NCBI GenBank assembly: GCA_964494325.1
Contig: CAZBTJ010000004.1
Span: 30,651-94,650, forward strand
Direction of reading: 5' to 3'
DNA: 64,000 nt
Source: JAIPFM01 sp964494325
GTDB taxonomy: Bacteria; Planctomycetota; Phycisphaerae; Sedimentisphaerales; Anaerobacaceae
The notes under the pieces were generated by a model, which saw only the letters and a program-made list of their open reading frames with translations, was not told the DNA's origin and did not search any database. Below are positions 50,402-59,674 of the stretch, piece by piece. How positions within the stretch are numbered: position 1 is the first letter of the stretch; each line of letters starts with the position of its first letter. The position numbers and the translations under genes were made by a program.

Positions 50402-50591
50402 CTTTGACTCCTATCTAGTGCTCTGGCTGGGATTTCAACTGGGGTTCCCCTCCCCAATGCTTTGATCCAATCAGGGATTTGGCCACCGGAACCCCACAAA
50501 TTAAACAGTGATAATAACACAAGTCTGAACAGATGGGAAAAGAAAATCCGGGCAAGAAACAAAGGCGTCAAGCAAGCACAAGAAGCCAGCA

Positions 50592-51047
50592 CTACTCAAT
50601 GCTCAAGGCGCCCTGGACTTCGTCCAATGCGCCCAGCAGTGCATGCCAACCAAGAGTCGCACATTTGACCCGTGTAGGAAATTTGCAGACACCCGAAAAT
50701 ACGGCAAGCTTGCCAAGTGTTTGTTTTGAATCGGAGGATAAAGGTTGGCCAGTCACCAGATTGTGGAAGGCTCGAAACAGAACTCTCACCTGATCAGAGG
50801 TCTTGCCTTTGAGCAGATCGGTCATGATAGATAAAGAGGCCTTTGAAATCGCGCAGCCTTCGCCTTCAAAAGCGACATCTTCGATAAGACCTTGGTTATC
50901 AAGTTTGACATGCACATGATAATGATCGACACACAGGGGATTGTATCCCTCTGCCGTATGGGTAGCGTTTTCCATGGGATGGTAATTTTGAGCATGTCGG
51001 TTATGCTCCAATATCACCTGCTGATACAGCTCGTCCGTTATATTCAT
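50592..51047 (-). CDS. sufU: SufU-type Fe-S assembly/sulfur transfer protein
   Basis: The 151-residue protein has the SufU/IscU layout: 'YNPLCVDHYHVHV' with the first Cys and neighbouring Asp, 'EGEGCAISKASLSIM' with the second, and 'CKFPTRVKCATLGWHALLGA' with the third, separated by the SufU-specific insertion. Such proteins take sulfur from SufS, through a zinc site, or act as a scaffold. Its ATG overlaps the stop of the sufS reading frame as ATGA, so it was translationally coupled to sufS. It appears intact although the upstream sufS and sufB are relics. Confidence 0.88.
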   Translation of the reverse strand: MNITDELYQQVILEHNRHAQNYHPMENATHTAEGYNPLCVDHYHVHVKLDNQGLIEDVAFEGEGCAISKASLSIMTDLLKGKTSDQVRVLFRAFHNLVTGQPLSSDSKQTLGKLAVFSGVCKFPTRVKCATLGWHALLGALDEVQGALSIE

Positions 51048-51967
51048 GCAAAAATCTCCCTGACCTTGTGAACCGCCGCAATGAGATGATCGACATCCGC
51101 TTGAGTGTTATACAAACCAAAGGAGACCCTGGCTGTTGCCGCCACACCAAACCGCTACATCACAGGTTGGGCACAATGGTGCCCTGCGCGAATGGCCACA
51201 CCCAGGCTGTCCATGATGGTGCCGATATCGTGGGGGTGGGCCTCTTCCAAAACAAAGGACACAATACCCGTTTTTTCCGGCGATGTCCCTATAAGGCGTA
51301 CACCGGGAATCTCTTCCAAACCATCCTGGGCATAGTACATCAGAAAACGTGCGTGGTTGGCCAAGTGCTCCACGCCAACACGGGTAATGTAATCAATCGC
51401 CGCACCCAAACCGATGACCTCTGCAATGGGCGGTGTGCCTGCTTCAAACCGAGCAGGAATATGATTGTACTGGGTCTTTCCAAAAGTCACAGACAGGACC
51501 ATATCCCCACCACCCCAGACTGGGTCCATTGCTTCCAAGGCCTTGGCCTTACCATACAGGACACCCACGCCTGTCGGACCATAAAGCTTGTGACCTGAAA
51601 ATGCCAGGAAGTCGCAGTCCAGTATCTGAACATCAACCGGCAGAGTAGACACTGCCTGAGCTGCATCGACAAGAACAGGAATCCCCCGAGTATGGGCCAA
51701 GGCAATCATGGCATCCACTGGATTGACAGTGCCAAGAGCATTCGACACATACGCAAGAAACACAAATCGGGTGCGATTTGTAAGCAAAGCCCCATAGGCC
51801 TCCATAAGGACCGCACCATCATCGTCAATCGACACCACCTTCAGCACAGCACCCGTCTGTTCGCAGAGCATCTGCCAGGGCACAATATTCGAATGATGTT
51901 CCATGTGCGTGATCAAGATTTCATCCCCTGGGGTCAATAGCTTTCTCACATACCCCTGCGCCACCAT
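51044..51967 (-). pseudogene. sufS: Cysteine desulfurase SufS relic: N terminus deleted, internal amber stop
   Basis: The frame starts abruptly at 'MVAQGYVRKLLTPGDEILI', about 100 residues into a normal SufS. It keeps 'EHHSNIVPWQ', the PLP Lys in 'AFSGHKLYGPTG' and the catalytic Cys in 'AIRAGHHCAQPVM'. Directly after, TAG at 51155-51157 stands where Gln is usual; reading through it continues perfectly ('RFGVAATARVSFGLYN') to the true stop at 51044. CAG to TAG is a single transition. The upstream junction runs straight out of sufB, so a deletion removed the sufB stop, anything between them (possibly sufD) and the sufS start. An active protein is unlikely. Confidence 0.85.
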
Positions 51968-52758
51968 CCCACACTGCCTTCAAGTTTCATCTCCAGAAGC
52001 CTGACAACCTCCACAGCAAACTCCATGGGCAGCTTCTTGAACACCTCTTTACAGAACCCATTGATTAGCAGAGACACGGCCGATTCTGTATCCAAACCAC
52101 GTAATTGCAGATAAAACAACTGATCCGCACCGAGCTTGGAGGTCGTGGCCTCGTGGCCCATTTGGGCCGTATTATTCTTCACTTCAATGTAGGGGAATGT
52201 ATTGGCAGCGCATTGATTCCCCACAAGCATGGAGTCGCATTGGGAGAAGTTCTGTGCAAATTCAGCACTCGGCATGATCTTCACAAGACCACGATAACTA
52301 TTGCTGGATTGGTCTGCGGAAATCCCCTTAGACACAATCGTACTTCTCGTATGCTTGCCCACATGAATCATCTTGGTGCCGGTATCTGCCTGCATCTTGC
52401 CATTGGTCAGGGCCACAGAATAAAACTCACCCACCGAATGATCCCCCTTAAGGATCACGCTCGGATACTTCCACGTAATCGCAGAGCCAGCCTCTACCTG
52501 AGTCCAGGAAATCTTGGAATGATGGCCGCAACAGAGGCCTCTTTTAACCACAAAGTTATAAATACCCCCATGGCCCTCTTTGTCGCCGGAATACCAATTC
52601 TGAACTGTAGAATACTTTATCTCAGCATTGTCTTCTGCAACTGACACCACAGAACCCAAATGCTTCTTAATCAGATCTGGGTGCTGTTCAATGGCCTCAG
52701 ACATGGAGCAGAAATGAATGCCGTACTTTGCCAACTCCGCTTGGTGTTTCGTGGATGT
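51968..52758 (-). pseudogene. sufB: SufB relic: N terminus missing and central deletion
   Basis: Homology begins at 'AELAKYGIHFCSMSEAIEQH' right after an in-frame TGA (52759-52761); the first 150 or so residues of SufB are absent. After 'LGSVVSVAEDN' the sequence skips about 100 residues to 'AEIKYSTVQNWYSGDKEG' and then runs collinearly ('KISWTQVEAGSAITWKYP', 'MGHEATTSKLGADQLFY') to the normal end 'KLEGSVG' at 51968. The normal stop is lost and the frame reads six more codons into sufS DNA. SufB is the core of the SufBCD Fe-S scaffold; this copy cannot work. Confidence 0.85.
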
Positions 52759-52919
52759 TCAATCATTTCCCTGTTTTCATAGTATTTTTATAGGTCATCC
52801 TCTCTAAGAAAATGAAGCCCCACACAAACGGCGATACAACACCATTTTTCTTGAAGGAAATCGCCCTTCACAGTAAGCTATCCTTGATAATGATGTATTG
52901 TGATTGAAGGGAACTGAGC

Positions 52920-53858
52920 ATGTTTGAGCTACTACTAAGATTCGAGACATTGTTTTCAACCCTCTCCATGCCTGTACTTCTGGGCACAGGGACTGGTCTT
53001 CTGGTGGTTGGTCTGATTCTCTGGCTGTTTGGCCAGCGATTCGGGGCTATCGTAATCGGTCTTTTAGGCGCGGTTGTGGGCACAGTGTGCGGCCTTTTGG
53101 TCGGACAATGGCTCGAATTTGACGCATTCTTGAGCATGGGTATTGGGGCCCTGGTCTTGACAATAGCCTCCATATTCTTACGCAATACCATTATTCTGGT
53201 CCTGACAGTCGCGATTTTTGCCATGATCAGCGGTGCCGGCTACATTTCCACCCAACTTGATACCATGGTGAAGACATCAGAGACAGATCCCAATGCACCC
53301 TCGATTTACGGCCCAGCCTTGCCCACCCAGTCGCCAGCCCAATCCTTTACCAAGATGCTTGATTCAAAAGAACGTCTGGCCTATTTTGAGAAGCTAACCA
53401 CATCTGAAGAAAGCTTTTCAGAAAAGTTGAAAGCACTGATTAGTGACACGTGGGAAATGATCAGTCCACAACTGTGGAAAGTCATAGGCATCACACTGGC
53501 AGGTGCAGCCGTTGGCATCCTGTTGATATGGTTTATCAAAAAAGTGGTGGTCGTCCTGGCCTACAGCGTGGTCGGCTCAACCACCCTGCTCTTCGGCATT
53601 CAGATCCTGCTCTTGGGCATTGGCATCAGAATCGTCTCCAAACTCCCTCCAAACCCATGGATACTGCCATCGGTTTTTGGAGGCCTCATCGTGGTTGGCT
53701 GGGTCAGCCAAGCCTTCATGACCAAGCCGGCCAAAAGTACCGCCAAGTCCAAAGCCAAATCATCCTCATCGCCCAACAAGTATGAAGATGGCGACTACAG
53801 TAACGGTGGAGACTTTGATGCAGACGGTGATGAAGGAGGCGGCGGCTCAGACGATTAG
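52920..53858 (+). CDS. Multi-pass membrane protein with acidic Gly-rich tail, unknown function
   Basis: The 312-residue protein has about eight predicted membrane segments in two groups, residues 15-120 ('LLVVGLILWLFGQRFGAIVI', 'IGLLGAVVGTVCGLLVG', 'IILVLTVAIFAMI') and 185-265 ('VIGITLAGAAVGILLIWFI', 'IQILLLGIGI'), split by a soluble loop. The C-terminal 45 residues change from a basic Lys/Ser stretch to an acidic 'DADGDEGGGGSDD'. I do not recognise the family; the layout recalls DUF4203-type transmembrane proteins. Start ATG 52920 follows AGGGAACTGAGC. It stands divergently from the decayed suf locus. Confidence 0.65.
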   Translation: MFELLLRFETLFSTLSMPVLLGTGTGLLVVGLILWLFGQRFGAIVIGLLGAVVGTVCGLLVGQWLEFDAFLSMGIGALVLTIASIFLRNTIILVLTVAIFAMISGAGYISTQLDTMVKTSETDPNAPSIYGPALPTQSPAQSFTKMLDSKERLAYFEKLTTSEESFSEKLKALISDTWEMISPQLWKVIGITLAGAAVGILLIWFIKKVVVVLAYSVVGSTTLLFGIQILLLGIGIRIVSKLPPNPWILPSVFGGLIVVGWVSQAFMTKPAKSTAKSKAKSSSSPNKYEDGDYSNGGDFDADGDEGGGGSDD

Positions 53859-53974
53859 CATAGCGGCCTGAAGTGACACTCTAGCCCTCTGAATAGACAA
53901 CCCGGTCGCTATTCATGACAGTTATTCCCAGTGCTCAAGCCATTGGAAACACGGAATCGCAGACCGCTAACCTG

Positions 53975-54877
53975 TCATTTTTTTAGTCGGGAAGCCAGCG
54001 CCCCAATATGTTCAGGGCCTGTGCCACAGCAACCGCCAAAGATGTGGATACCCAGAGCCACCATCTTCAGCACAGAAATGGCGTACTCTTCCCCCGTGAC
54101 ATTGTATATGACCTGCTCATCCTCAAGCTCCGGCTTACCCGCATTGGGCTCTGCATAAACCAAACAGTCCACGCCAGTAGCATTCTTGGCCTCAACAAAC
54201 GCATGGGCCATCTCTACATATTGATCCATGGTCGCCGTACCACAGTTAAATCCTATGGCATCAACACCCAAACTGGTGAGTTTTTGGACCGCAGTAGGCA
54301 CATCCACACCCATCATGGTTCGTGGTCCAGCAGGCTTAAAATCAAAGGCCATGGACGTCAACACAGGCAGATCTGGCGCCACAGCCTTGACGGCCTCCAC
54401 AGCCAAAGAGATCTCGTCCAAAGCAGTCATGGTCTCAATAATAAAGCCATCCACACCACCCTGCACCAGACCACGTGCGCTCTCTGCAAACCCCTCCTTT
54501 AACTGATCGGGCTCAATCAACCCCAAGGGCTCCAGAAATTCGCCGCAGGGGCCAATATCACCCAGAACATAACGATCTTCACCCGCCACTTCACGGGCAT
54601 TCCTCGCACCAGCTTCGCAAATTTCAGCACACTGGTCCTCCAGCCCATGTTTACCCAGGCAGATTTTGTTGGCGCCAAATGTGTTACTAATTACCGCGTC
54701 AGATCCGGCATTGAAATAATCCAAGTGTATGGCCTTGATCACATCTGCGGCTTCAATATTCAGATACTCATTGCACTTGGATGCCTGGATGTTTCGAGCA
54801 ATCAGTTGTGATCCCATGCCACCATCCAAAAGGAAAATACCTTGTCTGAGTCTGTCTTTTAAGGGCTGTCTTGCCAT
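53975..54877 (-). CDS. Homocysteine S-methyltransferase-family protein
   Basis: The 300-residue protein is a single Hcy-binding TIM barrel: 'FLLDGGMGSQLIARNI', 'DAVISNTFGANKICL', 'YVLGDIGPCGEFLEPLG', 'IGFNCGTATMDQYVE' and the zinc-binding 'HIFGGCCGTGPEHIGAL'. The three zinc Cys are present. It resembles the N-terminal module of MetH or free-standing BhmT/MmuM enzymes, which transfer a methyl group to homocysteine; the cobalamin and folate modules are not fused here. In organisms of this kind it may work with corrinoid partners. It ends a long minus-strand gene series. Confidence 0.85.
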   Translation of the reverse strand: MARQPLKDRLRQGIFLLDGGMGSQLIARNIQASKCNEYLNIEAADVIKAIHLDYFNAGSDAVISNTFGANKICLGKHGLEDQCAEICEAGARNAREVAGEDRYVLGDIGPCGEFLEPLGLIEPDQLKEGFAESARGLVQGGVDGFIIETMTALDEISLAVEAVKAVAPDLPVLTSMAFDFKPAGPRTMMGVDVPTAVQKLTSLGVDAIGFNCGTATMDQYVEMAHAFVEAKNATGVDCLVYAEPNAGKPELEDEQVIYNVTGEEYAISVLKMVALGIHIFGGCCGTGPEHIGALASRLKK

Positions 54878-54914
54878 CTGTTTATCCTTATAGAGTCTGT
54901 CGGACTAAAATCAA

Positions 54915-55769
54915 TTACTGTTCCGGTACGGCACCAAACCTTGTCACAGGAATGATTTGATCGTATCCCCGAGGCGTCGCAGGCTCAAACGCGCGAACAC
55001 GCGTTTTTTCTGTCACCTTTATTAACCTGCTCTCCCTTAAAGTAAATGTGACTCGTCCCTCCAATTCGCCCTGAACATACCGTCCCACGCGTATCCCAGT
55101 GGGCACAGAGTTCTTGCCATCCAATACCCTGTAACGCTCCAAATCGACCACCACGGCAACTTGCCCCAGAGTGTCATAGTAGAGAATTTTTTTCAATTGA
55201 TATTTTCTGGTATCCACAAACAAACGCTTGGTCACTTGGGCACTGGTTACATCAGTACAGGTCAATACATCCACACCCCTCTGATTATCCAATTGCCAGG
55301 TTTCATGCGGGGCAAATTCCACCAGTCCCAAAGATTCCAGCACCACTTTGGGATTCAACTCCAGATTTGTGACATCCGGCATATCGTCCCAACGGCCATG
55401 CCAATAGGTATTTATTTCAGGTCTGATTGACAACCAGAATTCCTGTTGATTGGCTCCCATGAATATCTTGCCTTCCGGACCAGGCATGGCGTTGCCCACC
55501 AGATACAGATTGTACGGCGGCTCAACCCACAGCTTCATGTTAAAACCCGTTAGATTTCTCCATTTACCCTCTTCGTCCCAATAACTCAGCTTACACATAA
55601 GGTTGATTTGTGTCGGCTTAAAGGCTTCTGCCTGGGCCTGCAACTGACTGACCGCTCCTTCGAGCGTGGCTTCACCTGTCACCGGCACTTGATCTCTTCG
55701 AAAATGCCCGGAACAGCCTCCAAGGCCCATCGCACTTAGAAGCAGCACTGCTGTAAACCAATTTCTCAT
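54915..55769 (-). CDS. Lipoprotein with LolA/LolB-like features, unknown function
   Basis: The 284-residue protein opens with a lipoprotein signal ('AVLLLSAMGLGGC', lipobox LGGC). The mature part is rich in beta strands with alternating hydrophobic residues ('LYLVGNAMPGPEGKIFMG', 'EFWLSIRPEINTYWHG', 'RVTFTLRESRLIKV'), reminiscent of the unclosed barrel of LolA, LolB and DUF4292 proteins. It would sit in the inner leaflet of a membrane facing the periplasm. Its start overlaps the stop of the upstream gene by 4 bp. Function is inferred only in outline. Confidence 0.68.
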   Translation of the reverse strand: MRNWFTAVLLLSAMGLGGCSGHFRRDQVPVTGEATLEGAVSQLQAQAEAFKPTQINLMCKLSYWDEEGKWRNLTGFNMKLWVEPPYNLYLVGNAMPGPEGKIFMGANQQEFWLSIRPEINTYWHGRWDDMPDVTNLELNPKVVLESLGLVEFAPHETWQLDNQRGVDVLTCTDVTSAQVTKRLFVDTRKYQLKKILYYDTLGQVAVVVDLERYRVLDGKNSVPTGIRVGRYVQGELEGRVTFTLRESRLIKVTEKTRVRAFEPATPRGYDQIIPVTRFGAVPEQ

Positions 55770-56266
55770 TCGTCTAACTCCAAATCCGCATGAAGTACCT
55801 GGCCCATCTGTTCGGAAAGTTGTTCAATCTGCTCTTCGTCCAGATGTGGGTCATCCACTTCCACGTGTCGCTTCTGACCGGTTACCTTGAGCGTCCAGAT
55901 TTCATGACCCTCTCGGATTTTTGATCCCTCATATTTGAGTCGTCGCTTTCGCATCAAGATGAGTGCCAAGACAAACCGGAAGTTCAAACGTTCCTGCTCG
56001 GTATCATTTTCCAGACGGTCAAAAAAAGCGAGCAGCATCTCATCGTCTACAAAGACCTTTTTCTTTTGATTCGGAAAAGGCAGGCGTGTTTTCCAGTAAC
56101 AATACACAGGCGGCTTATTCTGCTCCCAATACTCGGTGCAATAATCTCTACGTTCAAGCTCCTGTTCGCCATCCACGAGCGCGCCATAATACCCATCACC
56201 AAACTCAATCTTGGTACCAGTTGCTGAGCATTCACCAGAGGGTTTATAAATTTCCCAGGTAGCCAT
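55766..56266 (-). CDS. Conserved-looking cytoplasmic protein of unknown function
   Basis: The 166-residue protein has no signal or membrane segment. It starts 'MATWEIYKPSGECSATG', includes two further Cys ('RRDYCTEYWEQ', 'PVYCYWKT') and a strongly charged middle with 'LNFRFVLALILMRKRRLKYE', and ends in an acidic tail. The N-terminal Cys pattern could bind a metal. It is coupled to the downstream lipoprotein by a 4-bp overlap, so the two probably work together, but I cannot name the role. Confidence 0.62.
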   Translation of the reverse strand: MATWEIYKPSGECSATGTKIEFGDGYYGALVDGEQELERRDYCTEYWEQNKPPVYCYWKTRLPFPNQKKKVFVDDEMLLAFFDRLENDTEQERLNFRFVLALILMRKRRLKYEGSKIREGHEIWTLKVTGQKRHVEVDDPHLDEEQIEQLSEQMGQVLHADLELDE

Positions 56267-56346
56267 AGGTCTTCAACAAATCCTTTTAATATGCACTGTC
56301 TCAATTCCAGGAGCATCATACCCGAATCTCAAAATCAATGCCAATT

Positions 56347-56703
56347 CTATTTAGGCGTGGTTTCCCCCAGAGATAACCAGGGTGCCATATCCTGAACCAG
56401 GACAGGCCCCAACCCATGAACCTGACGCAGATCCTCAAGCACAACAAAAGCCTTTCCTTGGGGATGGGTATTGCGATACAGGACAATCGCTTCAGCTCTG
56501 GCTGGTCCGATGCCTGGCAACATAAGGAGTTCACCCAATGACGCAGTATTGGGATTGACCCGGGCGTTTAGAGGCTGCGGTGGTATGTGAGTGGAGGTGC
56601 TGCATGTCTGGAGAATCAAACAAACTCCCAACACGCCAACACACAAGCTGAGCAATAAGAAGGCTGACCGCTGTACTCTCTGGCTGGGTGTTTGCATGTG
56701 CAC
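56347..56703 (-). CDS. ComEA-like helix-hairpin-helix DNA-binding protein
   Basis: The 118-residue protein has one N-terminal membrane anchor ('FLLLSLCVGVLGVCLI') and a C-terminal ComEA domain: 'RVNPNTASLGELLMLPGIGP' with the first helix-hairpin-helix and 'RQVHGLGPVLVQDMAPW' with the second. Such proteins bind double-stranded DNA outside the inner membrane and help draw it in during transformation; some planctomycete versions may have other roles. An ATG two codons later is equally possible as start. Confidence 0.8.
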   Translation of the reverse strand: MHMQTPSQRVQRSAFLLLSLCVGVLGVCLILQTCSTSTHIPPQPLNARVNPNTASLGELLMLPGIGPARAEAIVLYRNTHPQGKAFVVLEDLRQVHGLGPVLVQDMAPWLSLGETTPK

Positions 56704-56720
56704 CCCAACATGGCCATTGT

Positions 56721-58196
56721 TTATTTGCTATGAATATACTCTTTGAATCGCTTGATAATTCGGTAACCGTCTTTCGGCTTGAACGACTCCGTGAGTACAC
56801 CACTATGTTGAATCAGACTCTCAGAATGATCTGCCAGATTGCCATAGACCACGGCATCCACCAGGGGCTTGCTCATGACAATTCTGTAGAACTGATCCAG
56901 CCAAAGAGCCTGACGCTTACCGTCCCAAGTCTTGTGCCACACACCAGCCACTTGTTCGTCACAGTCTCCTGTGCCGCTGTTGCTGGGAATCTGGACCTGC
57001 GTAATATAAAGAGGCTTGCCCAACAGGGACACGTAGTCCAACATGGTAGTCACCTGCAACATATCACGAACATGCATCCCGGTTTCATTTTTCCCAAATC
57101 TGACCTGCAAAGCAAACGCGTCAAATGTCACGCCACTCTGGATCACCATATCCATATAGGCTACAGGTGACACGGAATTGGGCAGCACGCCGTGATATTC
57201 ACCCCATAAGTTGGCCACTTCAATCACACGAATGCCGCGGGGATGCACAGCTTTGACCGCCATATTGGCGGATCGTGTCATCTCAAGGATCTGCTCCACA
57301 CTAAAACCACAATAATTCCAGGCATTGAGGCCACTAATAACGACCCATCGACTGATTCGCCGCTTATATCTGGCCACGACCTCTGTGACAAACTGGTAGG
57401 CAGCGTCACGAATATCCTCAAATCCTGGTCGTTTTTCAAGCAACCACTTGGGCAATGAATCCTTGTCAAAACGAAGTAAAGGTCCCGCCATAAAGAGCAT
57501 GTTTTTTGCTTTTAAGGTGTCAACACAATGGTCTATTTCCGAAAAATCATATTCTTCCGGTGCTTTTTCAATGTGTGCCCAATTAACAGGAATAACGGCA
57601 AAATCGGAAATCCCTGCGACACCCTCCACATAGGTTTTCTGGTCCAAGCTGTTACTGAGTATATGCGTACCCAAACTGGCGCGATTAAAACCTCTATTGG
57701 ACTTCCTGGCCTTAAACAGAGTATCTGCCTGCGTAATAGCCATCTTCTCGGAAAATATCATGGCTTTTCGTAACGACTTGTCTGCCAGGACAGAGGCCCC
57801 AGCAGGATCACTACTTCGCTGAACAGCCTTGACAAATAGAGCCAAAGCCTGCTGCCAGATTTCTTCCAACTCCACAGCTTCATCAAATAGCGACCAGTCT
57901 TCACGGCGACTCAATGTCTGCATAAGCCTGGCTCGGGCAATTTCAAGGTTCAGACAATAAGAACGTTCTCGCTCAGGCAAACATGTTGTAGGCAACATAA
58001 TGCGACCAAACCCCTCAATTTCCCATAACATGGCCAGGGCTGCAGTGTCGCGGCTGGTACGTTCGCACTCAATAATGCCATCAGAAAATGAGATTTCAAC
58101 CTTACGTAAACTGGTGCCATCTGAGCCAAACATATAGGCACCGCTCAAGACAAAGGTGTCTGCACTCTTACCATTTTTAAAAACCTGAAATCTCAC
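56721..58196 (-). CDS. GH10-like protein lacking both catalytic glutamates
   Basis: GTG 58196 is preferred because GAGG lies six bases upstream (TTG 58208 is an alternative). An N-terminal beta-rich domain of about 130 residues ('FVLSGAYMFGSDGTSLRKVE') precedes a helical linker and a TIM barrel that follows xylanase family GH10 ('NWAHIEKAPEEYDFSEID', 'LLFRFDK'-type strand, 'VQSGVTFDAFALQV'). Where GH10 has the acid/base Glu (WDVVNE) this protein reads 'WVVISGLNAWN', and where the nucleophile Glu stands (ITE) it reads 'LYITQVQIPS'. It cannot use the usual retaining mechanism; a carbohydrate-binding or structural role is likely. A TATAAT at 58292-58297 may be its -10. Confidence 0.75.
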   Translation of the reverse strand: MRFQVFKNGKSADTFVLSGAYMFGSDGTSLRKVEISFSDGIIECERTSRDTAALAMLWEIEGFGRIMLPTTCLPERERSYCLNLEIARARLMQTLSRREDWSLFDEAVELEEIWQQALALFVKAVQRSSDPAGASVLADKSLRKAMIFSEKMAITQADTLFKARKSNRGFNRASLGTHILSNSLDQKTYVEGVAGISDFAVIPVNWAHIEKAPEEYDFSEIDHCVDTLKAKNMLFMAGPLLRFDKDSLPKWLLEKRPGFEDIRDAAYQFVTEVVARYKRRISRWVVISGLNAWNYCGFSVEQILEMTRSANMAVKAVHPRGIRVIEVANLWGEYHGVLPNSVSPVAYMDMVIQSGVTFDAFALQVRFGKNETGMHVRDMLQVTTMLDYVSLLGKPLYITQVQIPSNSGTGDCDEQVAGVWHKTWDGKRQALWLDQFYRIVMSKPLVDAVVYGNLADHSESLIQHSGVLTESFKPKDGYRIIKRFKEYIHSK

Positions 58197-58291
58197 CGTA
58201 ATCCTCAAATTGGCTGGAAGGCCAAGTCAAATATTTAAATTGCGATAATGCATGCCCCCTCAGAGGGTAGCACTACAAAAACGAACTTTGT

Positions 58292-58297
58292 ATTATA
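58292..58297 (-). promoter_or_regulatory. Perfect -10 element upstream of the GH10-like gene
   Basis: TATAAT on the minus strand with a weak TTGCTT 16 bp before it; start about 85 nt ahead of GTG 58196. Confidence 0.4.
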
Positions 58298-58371
58298 GCG
58301 ATAAGGCCGTTCAAAGCAACTCAAACTTGATTCAAACAGGGGCTTTAAAGTATCCCATTGACAGGCCCAGA

Positions 58372-58791
58372 TCACAAGGTAATTTGATAGTCCTGCACTT
58401 CAAGAAGCCCTGCGATTTTTAACATTTGATTCAGCAAACATTCAATTAAACCCCAATTTTGAAGCAAAACATCGTAATTTTCATCTGGAAGCACAAGTAT
58501 GGCATACCCGTAATCACAACAAGGTGTTAAAAGATGGATTCCCACAAGACACATGTTGTCTGATCGGGTCAAGGCAGGCTCATCACCATCATCAATACGG
58601 GCGATCATGTCTTCAAGCACCGATGTCTCTTGAATCAGCCCATCATACCCCACAAGATCGCTGGCCCAGCAATCTTGGTTTTTATCGACCAAAATCAATC
58701 CCATGCGGTCTTCAGGCAGGCAAGAGCTGAGAGCCTTTATGAGTTGATCCTGGACTTCACTATCAATGATACCCGCTTCATATGCTGCCAT
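58372..58791 (-). CDS. Small soluble protein of unknown function
   Basis: ATG 58791 is preferred for its GGAG eight bases upstream; an earlier ATG (58821) lacks a site. The 139-residue acidic protein contains 'RMGLILVDKNQDCWASDLVG', 'SDNMCLVGIHLLTPCCDYGY' and 'YAILVLPDENYDVLLQNWGL', a mixed alpha/beta pattern that could be a small sensor (roadblock- or GAF-like) domain. Three Cys in the middle (one pair adjacent) could bind a metal. It lies between an amidase lipoprotein and a GH10-like protein in one minus-strand series; no family is recognised. Confidence 0.58.
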   Translation of the reverse strand: MAAYEAGIIDSEVQDQLIKALSSCLPEDRMGLILVDKNQDCWASDLVGYDGLIQETSVLEDMIARIDDGDEPALTRSDNMCLVGIHLLTPCCDYGYAILVLPDENYDVLLQNWGLIECLLNQMLKIAGLLEVQDYQITL

Positions 58792-58966
58792 ACCATGTCT
58801 CCATAAAGGATTCTTAGTCATTTATGGTGTGTTTCGACCGAAATCAAAGCCAACTTGTACTAGAGCCTTGGAAATGTTGAGAAGAAGACAAGATTGGCAC
58901 CTTGGCAGCGATTATGAGACGTTGTGCCTTGGCCAGAGTATACAATACAAGCACATACAAGACGAA

Positions 58967-59644
58967 CTATTTTCTGACCATCGCGCGAACCGTAGATAGC
59001 TCTAAATGCTTTCCAGGGCAGTTTGTGGCGCTCGCTCCAGGTGTGCTGTTGTGCCCATAGATTCGATGGGCAGGAATTCTGTAGCGTGCTGAAAGAAACT
59101 GAACAAGCTGAGTCAAGGATCTCATTTGTGCTTGCGAAGGCCAACTCTCATCAAAATTCCCAACAAGACAAATGCCGACGGCATTTTCATTGGCCCAGTT
59201 GCCAGGTGTTTTGCAGTGAGCACCTGTGATCTGCTGTTGCCAGCGAAATGTCACTTCGATGAGCCCATCCCCGCTGTCTGTACCATTGCCTATCACAAAA
59301 TCGTACCCCACCCCGTCCCAATGGTTTCTTTCTCTATGCCACTTGTCAAAAATGGCCATATTGCCATTTTGTGTTGCTGAATGATGGATCACAATGGACA
59401 GCCAATGGCGTTCGATGGCGTTCTGTGGATACCATGCAGCAGGCACATTGCCTTGCCCAGAATCTAAAGCTCTGTCAGGTATGGAATAAGGCTCAGGCAA
59501 CGAGGCGAGAGGATCGTCCAGATCGTGGGCCTGTACAATGCGAGGCCCAGACTCTCTGTTTTGACTGGAACAACCGCAAACAAACATAAAGCCGACTGAT
59601 AAAACAAAAAAACAGAGTCTTAAACCCATCCTAGATAGTGCCAC
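58967..59644 (-). CDS. N-acetylmuramoyl-L-alanine amidase, lipoprotein (Amidase_2/PGRP fold)
   Basis: GTG 59644 with GGAGAG five bases upstream opens a lipoprotein signal ending at 'VCGC'. The catalytic domain (about 80-220) has 'LSIVIHHSATQNG' with a zinc His, 'GVGYDFVIGNGTDSGDGLIE', 'AVGICLVGNFDES' and the late 'HNSTPGASATNCPGKHLE' that supplies the remaining ligands. It cleaves the bond between muramic acid and the stem peptide, and being lipid-anchored it would act on peptidoglycan from the membrane. It follows the RsbW-like gene by 30 bp, so cell-wall turnover may be tied to that switch. Confidence 0.85.
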   Translation of the reverse strand: MALSRMGLRLCFFVLSVGFMFVCGCSSQNRESGPRIVQAHDLDDPLASLPEPYSIPDRALDSGQGNVPAAWYPQNAIERHWLSIVIHHSATQNGNMAIFDKWHRERNHWDGVGYDFVIGNGTDSGDGLIEVTFRWQQQITGAHCKTPGNWANENAVGICLVGNFDESWPSQAQMRSLTQLVQFLSARYRIPAHRIYGHNSTPGASATNCPGKHLELSTVRAMVRK

Positions 59645-59674
59645 AACAACTCTCCAAATTTAAGCTATTTGGTT

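Noticed and set aside
51155..51157. Recoding of TAG as an amino acid in sufS
   Set aside because: Other genes in the window end normally at TAG (for example the GH43-type gene at 540-542), and the same locus has large deletions, so a nonsense mutation is simpler.
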